Of a stretch of DNA of 64,000 nt, positions 9,390 through 17,050 are shown in pieces (positions within the stretch are counted from its first letter, which is position 1; each line of letters begins with the position of its first letter). This stretch comes from Ignavibacteria bacterium (lineage in GTDB: Bacteria > Bacteroidota > Ignavibacteria > Ch128b). A program made the position numbers and the translations under genes. A model generated the notes under the pieces. The model was not told the DNA's origin. It did not search any database and saw only the letters and a program-made list of their open reading frames with translations. Location: contig JABLYA010000001.1 of the NCBI GenBank assembly GCA_013177855.1, forward strand, positions 1,411,231 through 1,475,230, read 5' to 3'.

Positions 9390-9677
9390 CTATCGTAAAT
9401 CTTTCTCATCCGTCTTCTTTTTACCAGAATACATTATCTTCTGTATTAAAAGAATAACAGCAAATCCAAATATGATCGAATTGGTCAGCATTATTGCCCA
9501 GTCGTTTCGATATTTTCCATAGATGAACCAGAAAATTGTCGCAGTAATTATCATAAAAATGAAGATCCAGGAAATATCATTTACACTTTTTGTTTTAAAA
9601 CCCTTCAACACTTGAGGTAACAAATTAAAGCAACTTAATGTAACAGCTATTCCGCCAACTATATCGTAAATATTCAT
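9390..9677 (-). CDS. SemiSWEET-type sugar transporter
   Basis: A 95-residue, three-helix inner-membrane protein of the SemiSWEET (PQ-loop/MtN3) family, which forms homodimers that facilitate sugar diffusion. The PQ motif is visible as Cys-Phe-Asn-Leu-Leu-Pro-Gln-Val at about residues 16-23, followed by Lys-Thr-Lys-Ser-Val-Asn-Asp-Ile-Ser, the usual loop into helix 2. Trp and Asn residues typical of the substrate pocket lie in helices 2 and 3. The last 10 residues are a charged tail. It starts 16 bases after the valS stop, so it is probably the distal gene of a valS transcript. Confidence 0.88.
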   Translation of the reverse strand: MNIYDIVGGIAVTLSCFNLLPQVLKGFKTKSVNDISWIFIFMIITATIFWFIYGKYRNDWAIMLTNSIIFGFAVILLIQKIMYSGKKKTDEKDLR

Positions 9678-9693
9678 TTTGATTACTTCTCTC

Positions 9694-12369
9694 TTAATTT
9701 TGTTCTAACATTGCAAGATTCTTTTTTACTTTTTCGAGAGCTTCAGAAAAGTTCTTCTGTTTTTCTCTTTCGTTCTTCACAACATCTTCGGGAGCTCTTG
9801 TTACAAAGTTTTCGTTTGAAAGTTTTTTATTTACTCCTTCTAAAAGTTTTTCTAACCTCTCAATCTCTTTCTTTAATCTTTCTCTTTCGACTTCAATATC
9901 TATTAGTCCTTCGAGCGGAATGTAGATTTCATTACCTTTTACAACTGATACAGAGGAATTTTTTGGTCTTTGAACTGTCTTTCCAACAAGTATGTTCTCA
10001 ACTCTTGCAAGTTTTTCAATGTAAAAGGGATATGCATTTACTAAATCTTCAAAATCTTTATCTTCAGCCTTTATGTACACATCACATTTTTTCGAAGGTG
10101 GGACATTCATCTCGCCTCGAATATTTCGAATAGATGAAATTAAATCCTGCATAAGTTCGAGTTTCTTTTCAACATCTTCATCAATCCATTTTTCATCTAC
10201 AGCTGGAAATTGTTCTGTCATAATTGTTTTGATTTCGCTCTTATCTTTTCTTGATAAATCAAGATCATAAATTGTCTGGAAGATTTCTTCTGTAATGAAA
10301 GGCATAATTGGATGGAGTAATTTCAAGATATTTTCATAAACATAAATTGCTCTCGAAAGAACGGCTGACTTCACATTTTCATTTGTTTCTTCTGCCAGTC
10401 TTGTTTTTACAAATTCCACATACCAATCGCAGTAGTCACTCCAGATAAAGTTGTAAATTATCTTCGACGCATCATTTATTCTGAATGTCTCGAGTGCTTC
10501 AGTATAATTTTTAATAGTTGAGTTTAATCGGCTCAAAATCCATTTGTCCGTTAAATCAAGCGATTCAAATTTCAAATTGTAATTAACTTTAATTTGCTCG
10601 GCATTCATTAATAAAAATCTTCCTGCATTCCAGATTTTATTGGCGAAGTTTCTGCCGATTTCACATTTGTCAACTGAGAATAGAACATCCTGTCCGAGCG
10701 GTGCCAGATAAATTATTGTAAATCTCAAGGCATCTGCACCATATTGAGCAATTACATCGAGCGGGTCGGGAGAATTGCCCAATGATTTGCTCATCTTTCT
10801 ACCTTTTTCGTCACGAATAATACTGGTAAAATAAACATCTTTGAAAGGAATGTTATTGGTGAATTCGTGAGCTGCAATAATCATACGTGCGACCCAGAAG
10901 AAGATGATGTCGGGTCCAGTTACAAGTGTATCGGTTGGATAAAAATATTCGAGTTCTTCTTTTGTTCTAAAAACTCCATGCGCCCATAACCAGCTCGATG
11001 CCCAGGTATCAAGTACATCTTCGTCCTGTTTTAAATTTGTTGAACCGCATTTGGGACAACTTTGAGGTGGATCAACTTGAACAATAATTTCTTTACAACT
11101 TTCATTCTGGCAATACCATACTGGAATCCTGTGACCCCACCACAATTGTCTCGAAATACACCAGTCTTTAATATTATGCATCCAATGGAAATAAACCTTT
11201 GTCCACCTCTCAGGATGAAATTTTACTTTTCCTTCTTCAACAGATTTAATTGCGGGTTTAACAAGTTCATCCATCCGCATGAACCATTGTTCAGAAAGGT
11301 ACGGCTCGATGGGGACTTTACCTCTTTCGGAATAACCAATGTTTGTTTTGTAATCTTCAATTTTTTCGAGTAAACCAAGTTCTTCAAATTTTTCTACAAC
11401 TTTTTTGCGAGCTTCAAAGCGATCCAATCCACGAAATTCTTTCGGGACATTTTCATTAAGCGTTGCATCGGGATTTAAAATATTAATCACTTCAATCGGA
11501 TGGCGCTGACTTATTTCAAAGTCATTTGGATCGTGAGCTGGAGTAACTTTAACACATCCTGTTCCAAATTCTTTATCAACATAATTATCAGCAATAATTG
11601 GAATTTCTCTATTAACAATTGGAAGGATTACTTTTTTACCAACTAAATGCTTATATCTTTCATCTTCTGGATTGACAGCAACGGCAGTATCTCCAAGCAT
11701 TGTCTCGGGACGTGTAGTCGCAACTATAATAAAATCGTTACTGTCTTTTATTGGATACTTAAAATACCAGAGTTTCCCATTTACTTCTTGATAGATAACT
11801 TCTTCGTCAGAAATTGCAGATTGAGTTGCAGGATCCCAGTTTACCATTCTCAATCCGCGATAGATATATCCTTTTTTATATAAATGAACAAAAGCTTCCA
11901 GCACAAGTCGATAGTAATCATCATCCATTGTGAATCTTAATCTATCCCAATCGCAAGCGACACCAAGTTTTCGCAATTGTTTTAGAATAATTCCACCGTA
12001 AGTTTCTTTCCATTCCCAGCAGTATTTTAAAAATTCTTCGCGGCCAATTTTCTTTTTATCAATTCCTTTTTCCCTGAGATAAGCTGTTACTTTTGTTTCA
12101 GTTGCAATTGATGCGTGATCTGTTCCAGGAACCCAGCATGCATTATATCCGCACATTTTCTTCCAACGGATAAAAATATCCTGAAGTGTATTGTTCAGGA
12201 TATGTCCCATTGTAAGGCTGCCAGTAATATTGGGAGGTGGAATTACTATTGTGTAAGGTTTCTTGGAATGATCAATTTCGGCATGAAATAATTTATTTGA
12301 TTCCCAGTATTGATACCATTTATCTTCAACATCCTGTGGGTTATAAACTTTCGAGAGTTCCTTTTTCAT
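9694..12369 (-). CDS. valS: Valyl-tRNA synthetase
   Basis: An 891-residue class Ia synthetase that charges tRNA(Val). The HIGH-box equivalent is Met-Gly-His-Ile at residues 54-57 after Pro-Pro-Pro-Asn-Ile-Thr-Gly; the CP1 editing domain carries Ala-Thr-Thr-Arg-Pro-Glu-Thr-Met-Leu-Gly-Asp-Thr; and the Lys-Met-Ser-Lys-Ser loop is present. A zinc-knuckle-like Cys-Pro-Lys-Cys lies in the insert near residue 430. The last 70 residues form the arginine/lysine/glutamate-rich coiled coil that contacts tRNA. Length is normal. Confidence 0.97.
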   Translation of the reverse strand: MKKELSKVYNPQDVEDKWYQYWESNKLFHAEIDHSKKPYTIVIPPPNITGSLTMGHILNNTLQDIFIRWKKMCGYNACWVPGTDHASIATETKVTAYLREKGIDKKKIGREEFLKYCWEWKETYGGIILKQLRKLGVACDWDRLRFTMDDDYYRLVLEAFVHLYKKGYIYRGLRMVNWDPATQSAISDEEVIYQEVNGKLWYFKYPIKDSNDFIIVATTRPETMLGDTAVAVNPEDERYKHLVGKKVILPIVNREIPIIADNYVDKEFGTGCVKVTPAHDPNDFEISQRHPIEVINILNPDATLNENVPKEFRGLDRFEARKKVVEKFEELGLLEKIEDYKTNIGYSERGKVPIEPYLSEQWFMRMDELVKPAIKSVEEGKVKFHPERWTKVYFHWMHNIKDWCISRQLWWGHRIPVWYCQNESCKEIIVQVDPPQSCPKCGSTNLKQDEDVLDTWASSWLWAHGVFRTKEELEYFYPTDTLVTGPDIIFFWVARMIIAAHEFTNNIPFKDVYFTSIIRDEKGRKMSKSLGNSPDPLDVIAQYGADALRFTIIYLAPLGQDVLFSVDKCEIGRNFANKIWNAGRFLLMNAEQIKVNYNLKFESLDLTDKWILSRLNSTIKNYTEALETFRINDASKIIYNFIWSDYCDWYVEFVKTRLAEETNENVKSAVLSRAIYVYENILKLLHPIMPFITEEIFQTIYDLDLSRKDKSEIKTIMTEQFPAVDEKWIDEDVEKKLELMQDLISSIRNIRGEMNVPPSKKCDVYIKAEDKDFEDLVNAYPFYIEKLARVENILVGKTVQRPKNSSVSVVKGNEIYIPLEGLIDIEVERERLKKEIERLEKLLEGVNKKLSNENFVTRAPEDVVKNEREKQKNFSEALEKVKKNLAMLEQN

Positions 12370-12634
12370 ACCTGTCTTTTCCCTTTAGATGAATTCATTC
12401 AAAAATTACTGAAAAATTTAATTAAGATTGTTTGCAATATAACAAAAGAGAAAATTTGACTTCAATTTAAGGTTAAGAGAAAGTTTATAAATGAGCAAAA
12501 TTAATTTTCCAAAAAGGTTTAGAATAGACAAAGCATCGTTCAGTATAAAATTAAATTAGAAAGATGAATTTTGAAGTATTTTCAAAACCGCAAGATTCTC
12601 AATTTTGAATTCGACGAACAGAGCGCACCATTTA
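12370..12634. other. Divergent spacer upstream of valS
   Basis: AT-rich DNA that must carry the valS promoter on the minus strand. A TTATATTG element near 12430-12440 (minus strand) is only a partial match to the TAnnTTTG box, so no promoter is called. No gene is seen. Confidence 0.4.
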
Positions 12635-13016
12635 ATCCACAACCCGAAAGTATTAAATATGGATTTTACAAGAAAAATATCAGGGGCTAAGAATTGAAGA
12701 AAAATTTTCCAACTCCAAAGGGGTTGAATATGAATAGCCCCGAGTTGCACTCGAAGAACATAGTGCATTGTAAAATCCAAAACATTGAAAAGGGTTGAAT
12801 GTGAGTGACCATAAATAGTATTCGGAATTGGGAATGCGATAAGATTTTTCAATCCTGAAAGTGGTTGAATGTGATTAGCCCCGATTAGTATTCAGAATTA
12901 AGCTTGCAAGAAAAATTTTCCAACCCAAAGGGGTTGAATATGAATAGACCCGAGTTGCATTCGGGGAAAAGAATATGAATAAAGATTTTCAACCCCGAAG
13001 GGGTTGAATGTAAAGA
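12635..13016. repeat. Six degenerate 70-bp tandem repeats, each with an AACCCC/GGGGTT hairpin
   Basis: The core AACCCCGAAGGGGTTGAAT and its variants recur with an almost exact 70-base period, at about 12641, 12711, 12781, 12851, 12922 and 12991. Each is followed by (A/G)TGAATAG(A/C)CCCGA-like sequence and, in most units, a GAGTTGCA(T/C)TCG or TAGTATTC(A/G)GAATT block. The best-preserved hairpins are the second, fifth and sixth; the first and third have lost one arm. The tract sits in the divergent region between valS and proS. Codon content is poor and no protein is assigned. Confidence 0.8.
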
Positions 13017-13035
13017 TTTATTCTCAAAAAAATCC

Positions 13036-13068
13036 TTTAATCAATTACACAAATTAATGATACTTTTG
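13036..13068 (+). promoter_or_regulatory. Candidate Bacteroidetes-type promoter of proS
   Basis: TACTTTTG at 13061-13068 is an exact match to the TAnnTTTG box, with TTTA 21 bases upstream as an imperfect TTTG element. It lies 48 bases before the proS start. Confidence 0.5.
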
Positions 13069-13115
13069 AAAAGCCTACATCGTTTTTTATTTTTGGAGAA
13101 ATTTACAGGAAAAGT

Positions 13116-14810
13116 ATGAGATTATCCAAAGTATTTATTCCAACAACTAAAGAAGCACCAGCTGATGCTGTAATTCCGAGTCATATTTTGATGATGAGGG
13201 CTGGAATGATTCGCCCGCTTGCTGCCGGTATTTATTCTTTTCTTCCTCTCGGTTATCGAATGATCAAAAAAGTTTGCGAAATCATTCGAAGAGAAATGGA
13301 TGCAATTGGCGGACAAGAATTTCATCTTCCTGCTCTCAATCCCAAAGAAATCTGGGAAAAAACTAATCGTGTAGAAGCTTTTGGAGATACTCTCTTTCAG
13401 GTAAAAAATAGGGATTATGTTCTTGCACCAACTCACGAAGAAATTATAGCTCAAATTGCTGCTGACCACATTAAATCTTATCGAGATTTGCCACAAATCT
13501 GGTATCAAATTCAGACAAAATTCAGAAATGAACCGAGACCAAGAAGCGGAGTAATTCGCGGAAGACAATTTTTAATGAAAGATTCATACTCTCTTGATAA
13601 AGACTGGGAAGGACTTGATAGAAGTTATGAACTTCACGCCGAGGCTTACAGAAAAATTTTCTCTGCCTGTGGATTAAAATTTTTTGAAGTTGGTGCTTCA
13701 AGTGGTGCAATGGGCGGGACTGGCTCACAGGAATTTATGGTTGAATCCGATGCAGGAGAAGACACCTGTGCAATTTGTGATTCTTGCGGATATGCAGCTA
13801 ATGTAGAAGTGGCAAAAGCTAAAGTCGAGGACTATCCAAGAGATGAAAAATCAGAAGAACTTCATGAAATACACACTCCAAATGTTAAAACAATAGATGA
13901 ACTTTCTGAATTTTTAAAAATACCAACAACTAAATGTGCAAAATCTAGAGTTTACATTCATAACGATCAACCAATTCTTGTCTTGATGCTTGGAAATGAT
14001 GAAGTTAACGAAGAAAAATTAGTCGCTGTACTTGGAGGAAAAATTCGTCCAGCTCACCCAGATGAATTATTAGAAATCACTGGTGCTGATGCTGGATCAA
14101 TTGGTCCAATCGGTATTAATATGAGGATCATTGCCGATATAAAATTGCGTCATGCAAACAATATGGTTAGCGGTGCAAATAAAAATGATTATCATATCGG
14201 AGGAATTGATTTTGATCGTGATCTGCCGAATATCGAATATTTCGATCTCCATTTTGTTCAGGAAGGTGATAAATGTTATCAGTGTGGTAATAAATTGAGA
14301 GTTGTTAAGGCAATTGAACTTGGTCATATTTTCAAGCTCGGTACAAAATACTCTGAAGCGCTTGGAGCAAAATACCTTGATGAAAAAGGTGAAGAGCATC
14401 CAATTGTAATGGGAAGCTACGGAATAGGTGTGGAAAGAATAATTGCCTGTTTGATTGAACAAAACCACGACGAGAAAGGTATCATCTGGCCACGAGAAAT
14501 TGCTCCATTCCAGGTTCATCTCATTGGCGTTAATATGAAGAATGAAGAAATCAAAAGAACTTGCGAAAAAATTTATTATGAAATGCAGGAAAGCGATATT
14601 GAAGTCCTTTATGATGATAGAGACGATGTATCAGCCGGATTTAAATTCAATGATGCCGATTTAATTGGTGTTCCTTTGCAAGTAATTGTTGGTGAAAAAA
14701 ATCTTGCCAAAAACAAAGTCGAAATTAAATATCGAGCAACTGGTGAGAAGAAAATAGTCGAATTGGGAATGCTTATAAGAACTTTACAAGAAGAATTATT
14801 TTTACCATAA
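13116..14810 (+). CDS. proS: Prolyl-tRNA synthetase, bacterial type with editing domain
   Basis: A 564-residue class IIa synthetase that charges tRNA(Pro). Motif 1 (Pro-Leu-Gly-Tyr-Arg), the Pro-Thr-His-Glu-Glu loop, motif 2 (Phe-Arg-Asn-Glu-Pro-Arg-Pro-Arg-Ser-Gly) and motif 3 (Gly-Ser-Tyr-Gly-Ile-Gly-Val-Glu-Arg) are visible in order. The insertion between motifs 2 and 3 (about residues 225-385) is the YbaK-like editing domain of the bacterial form, and the C-terminal anticodon domain follows. Length is typical. It starts a likely operon with the CDGSH protein and transaldolase (gaps of 11 and 18 bases). Confidence 0.97.
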   Translation: MRLSKVFIPTTKEAPADAVIPSHILMMRAGMIRPLAAGIYSFLPLGYRMIKKVCEIIRREMDAIGGQEFHLPALNPKEIWEKTNRVEAFGDTLFQVKNRDYVLAPTHEEIIAQIAADHIKSYRDLPQIWYQIQTKFRNEPRPRSGVIRGRQFLMKDSYSLDKDWEGLDRSYELHAEAYRKIFSACGLKFFEVGASSGAMGGTGSQEFMVESDAGEDTCAICDSCGYAANVEVAKAKVEDYPRDEKSEELHEIHTPNVKTIDELSEFLKIPTTKCAKSRVYIHNDQPILVLMLGNDEVNEEKLVAVLGGKIRPAHPDELLEITGADAGSIGPIGINMRIIADIKLRHANNMVSGANKNDYHIGGIDFDRDLPNIEYFDLHFVQEGDKCYQCGNKLRVVKAIELGHIFKLGTKYSEALGAKYLDEKGEEHPIVMGSYGIGVERIIACLIEQNHDEKGIIWPREIAPFQVHLIGVNMKNEEIKRTCEKIYYEMQESDIEVLYDDRDDVSAGFKFNDADLIGVPLQVIVGEKNLAKNKVEIKYRATGEKKIVELGMLIRTLQEELFLP

Positions 14811-14821
14811 GAAAGGAGGTA

Positions 14822-15061
14822 ATGATGGATAAACCAAATATTGCCGCTAAAATGCCTGCCGTCTTAGAACTCGAACCAGGCACATACTGGTGGTGCAAAT
14901 GCGGATTGTCAAAAAATCAACCTTTCTGTGATGGTTCTCACAAAACAACTTCATTCACTCCAATTGAATTAAAGATTGAAGAGAAAAAAAGAGTGGCTTT
15001 GTGTCAGTGCAAACATTCTGAAAAAATTCCATATTGCGATGGGACTCACAGAAAATTATAA
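14822..15061 (+). CDS. Double CDGSH iron-sulfur domain protein
   Basis: A 79-residue protein with two CDGSH-type [2Fe-2S] sites: Cys25-X-Cys27...Cys36-Asp-Gly-Ser-His40, and Cys61-X-Cys63...Cys72-Asp-Gly-Thr-His76. In each, three cysteines and one histidine hold the cluster. Family members are small redox or cluster-transfer proteins whose bacterial role is poorly known. A strong AAAGGAGGT precedes two adjacent ATG codons; the second (14825) is equally possible as start. It lies between proS and transaldolase on the same strand, and no redox partner is adjacent. Confidence 0.93.
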   Translation: MMDKPNIAAKMPAVLELEPGTYWWCKCGLSKNQPFCDGSHKTTSFTPIELKIEEKKRVALCQCKHSEKIPYCDGTHRKL

Positions 15062-15079
15062 ATCAAAAAGGAATGAATT

Positions 15080-16195
15080 ATGAATAGCAGACTATATAAA
15101 CTTTTGAAGATTGGACAAAGTATCTGGCTTGACAATATTAGTCGCAGCTTGATTAAAAGCGGTGAGTTGAAATCTTTAATTGACAAAGGAATTCGAGGGG
15201 TTACTTCAAATCCAACAATTTTCGAGAAAGCAATACTTGGCAGCAACGATTACGATGAAGCAATTCAAAAATTAATATCAAGAGGATTAAAATCTGAAGA
15301 GATACTTGAAGAATTGATGATTGAAGATATAAAAGATGCCTGCGATCTTTTCGGCGAAGTCTATAAAGAATCAAACGGTAACGATGGCTTCGTGAGTATT
15401 GAAGTAAATCCATTACTTGCTTACAACACAGAAGGAACAATAGAAGCTGTTAAAAGAATCTGGGAAAAAATAAATAAACCGAACTTGATGGTTAAAATAC
15501 CAGCAACCAAAGAGGGATTGAAAGCAATCGAAGAATCAATAGCAAAAGGAATTAATGTAAATGTGACTTTGATATTTTCAATTCAAAGATACATTGAAGT
15601 TGCCGAGGCTTACATTAATGGAATTAAAAGAAGATTGGGAAATGGTGAAGAAGTAAATAATGTAAATTCAGTAGCTAGTGTTTTTGTAAGTCGATTGGAT
15701 ACCCTTGTAGATAACGAAATTGTAAAAATGATAAATCAGGGTAAACCAGAATTAACTAAATATCTTGGTAAAGCTGCAGTTGCTAATACTAAATTGATCT
15801 ATCAAGAATTTAAAAAGATTTTCTTAAGTGAAAGGTTTGATGAATTAAAATCAAAAGGAGCAAAAATACAAAGACCGCTCTGGGCAAGTACGAGCACCAA
15901 AAATCCAATGTACAGCCTGTTGCTTTATGTTGATGAATTGTTTGCCCCACATACGGTTAATACTCTTCCGCCAAAGACATTAGAAATTATGCTCGAAGAA
16001 AGTATAATTGAAGATAGAATAGAAAAAGATCTTGAAGAAGCTAAGAAAATAATCGAAGATTTGAAATCATTGGGAATTGATTTCGAACAAATTTTTGAAA
16101 AACTTGAGAAGGATGGCGTGAAAGCTTTCGAAGACTCGTATCTCAATTTACTTTCCACATTAGAGCAAAAAGTTAAAATATTGCAAGACGTTTAA
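15080..16195 (+). CDS. tal: Transaldolase
   Basis: A 371-residue enzyme of the non-oxidative pentose phosphate pathway that moves a dihydroxyacetone unit between sugar phosphates. The motif Gly-Val-Thr-Ser-Asn-Pro-Thr-Ile-Phe lies at residues 40-48, and the Schiff-base lysine is Lys139 in Leu-Met-Val-Lys-Ile-Pro-Ala-Thr. The length and the Arg-Pro-Leu-Trp-Ala-Ser-Thr motif near residue 270 fit the long (type 2) transaldolases. An AAAGGAATG precedes the start closely. It is probably the last gene of the proS transcript. Confidence 0.95.
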   Translation: MNSRLYKLLKIGQSIWLDNISRSLIKSGELKSLIDKGIRGVTSNPTIFEKAILGSNDYDEAIQKLISRGLKSEEILEELMIEDIKDACDLFGEVYKESNGNDGFVSIEVNPLLAYNTEGTIEAVKRIWEKINKPNLMVKIPATKEGLKAIEESIAKGINVNVTLIFSIQRYIEVAEAYINGIKRRLGNGEEVNNVNSVASVFVSRLDTLVDNEIVKMINQGKPELTKYLGKAAVANTKLIYQEFKKIFLSERFDELKSKGAKIQRPLWASTSTKNPMYSLLLYVDELFAPHTVNTLPPKTLEIMLEESIIEDRIEKDLEEAKKIIEDLKSLGIDFEQIFEKLEKDGVKAFEDSYLNLLSTLEQKVKILQDV

Positions 16196-16702
16196 TCGTG
16201 ATATTTTATTTTTTAAACCGATGTTGAAAAACCATCGGATTAAATTTCAATTTTATCTTTAACTAAAATGATTTTTAGATCTTAATTTCATTTTGCGATT
16301 TTAATGCAATTGAACTATTCCAGAGTTCTTTATTTTTTTCAAACTTTATCATTTACCAATGCAATTGAGAGCTAATAATATTGAACCCCTTTCAGGGGTC
16401 TTTGTTTTTTTATTTTATTACACCAATTACAATTGGGGACCTATCACATTAAATCCTGTCTTTACCTGTCTAAAATTATTTTCAATTCAAAACTGGTTCT
16501 TTTCTTCCAATCAATTTAATGACTATAATTTCATATTTCTGAATGAAAACAATTTCGAGGCAATATTCCCTCGTCACAACGGATTTTTAGTCAATCGAGA
16601 GTTCTTAAAGCAAAAGATTTTTTAAAAACCTCTTTAGATTATCCAACCTCAAAACACCAATGGCCTGATGATTAACCATTACCAAATTCGATTTTTAATA
16701 AC
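16196..16702. other. Convergent intergenic region, no gene seen
   Basis: About 500 AT-rich bases between tal (plus) and the thiamine-binding-type gene (minus). Besides the terminator at 16385, a weaker 6-bp hairpin (CCGATG/CATCGG) at 16218-16238 follows tal. An 88-codon open frame at 16359-16625 has no ribosome site or family likeness and overlaps the terminator. Confidence 0.5.
16385..16413 (+). terminator. Rho-independent terminator downstream of tal
   Basis: A perfect ACCCCT/AGGGGT stem with a 3-nt loop, followed by CTTTGTTTTTTT. It lies about 190 bases after the transaldolase stop and is the strongest terminator in this region. Confidence 0.7.
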
Positions 16703-16999
16703 TCACATTTTTTCTTCAACACTTTTAATTTTATCCATCATTGTTTGATCTTTATCAATCCGAGTTCCTATTCGAACATTTGTCGAAATTCTTGGAACAC
16801 CCATTTGATGCAGCCGCTCATGACATTTTTTAATTGCACCAAAAACCTCATCCCATTCACCCTCGATGTTCGTTCCATTTGCATGAAGCATCGTTGTAAG
16901 ACCCGCTTCTTTAAAAATTTTTTCGCATTCTGCCACGTAAGGCGAAAGAGAGAGACCAACTCCAAGTGGAATTATACTTACATCAACAATTACTTTCAT
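16703..16999 (-). CDS. Thiamine-binding-type small protein (MTH1187/YqgV, DUF77 family)
   Basis: A 98-residue cytosolic protein of the MTH1187/YkoF-like family. The N-terminal strand Val-Asp-Val-Ser-Ile-Ile-Pro-Leu-Gly, the Leu-Ser-Pro-Tyr-Val-Ala segment, Gly-Thr-Asn-Ile-Glu-Gly-Glu-Trp and Arg-Ile-Ser-Thr-Asn-Val-Arg-Ile-Gly-Thr-Arg are all characteristic. Members are ferredoxin-fold proteins; some bind thiamine or its hydroxymethylpyrimidine part. The gene lies 51 bases after the D-aminoacylase-like gene and is probably co-transcribed. No thiamine genes or TPP riboswitch were seen nearby, so the substrate is unproven. Confidence 0.88.
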   Translation of the reverse strand: MKVIVDVSIIPLGVGLSLSPYVAECEKIFKEAGLTTMLHANGTNIEGEWDEVFGAIKKCHERLHQMGVPRISTNVRIGTRIDKDQTMMDKIKSVEEKM

Positions 17000-17050
17000 A
17001 ATTTACCATTCAATTTTTGTTGAATGAAAAGATGATACATTGATTCTGTT

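Noticed and set aside
9229-9522. 97-codon plus-strand open frame with Arg-Ala-Gly-Leu-Glu-Pro-Ala-Thr
   Set aside because: It runs through the antisense of tRNA-Asn; this peptide is a well-known false translation of tRNA complements.
12556-12852. 98-codon minus-strand open frame
   Set aside because: It lies within the 70-bp repeat tract, and the hairpin repetition explains it.
16359-16625. 88-codon plus-strand frame between tal and the thiamine-binding-type gene
   Set aside because: It spans the terminator at 16385, has no ribosome site and is rich in Asn/Phe as random AT-rich DNA would be.
16658-16679. AATGG/CCATT hairpin as terminator of the thiamine-binding-type gene
   Set aside because: The stem is short and the following sequence on minus is GGTGTTTT, not a clean T tract.
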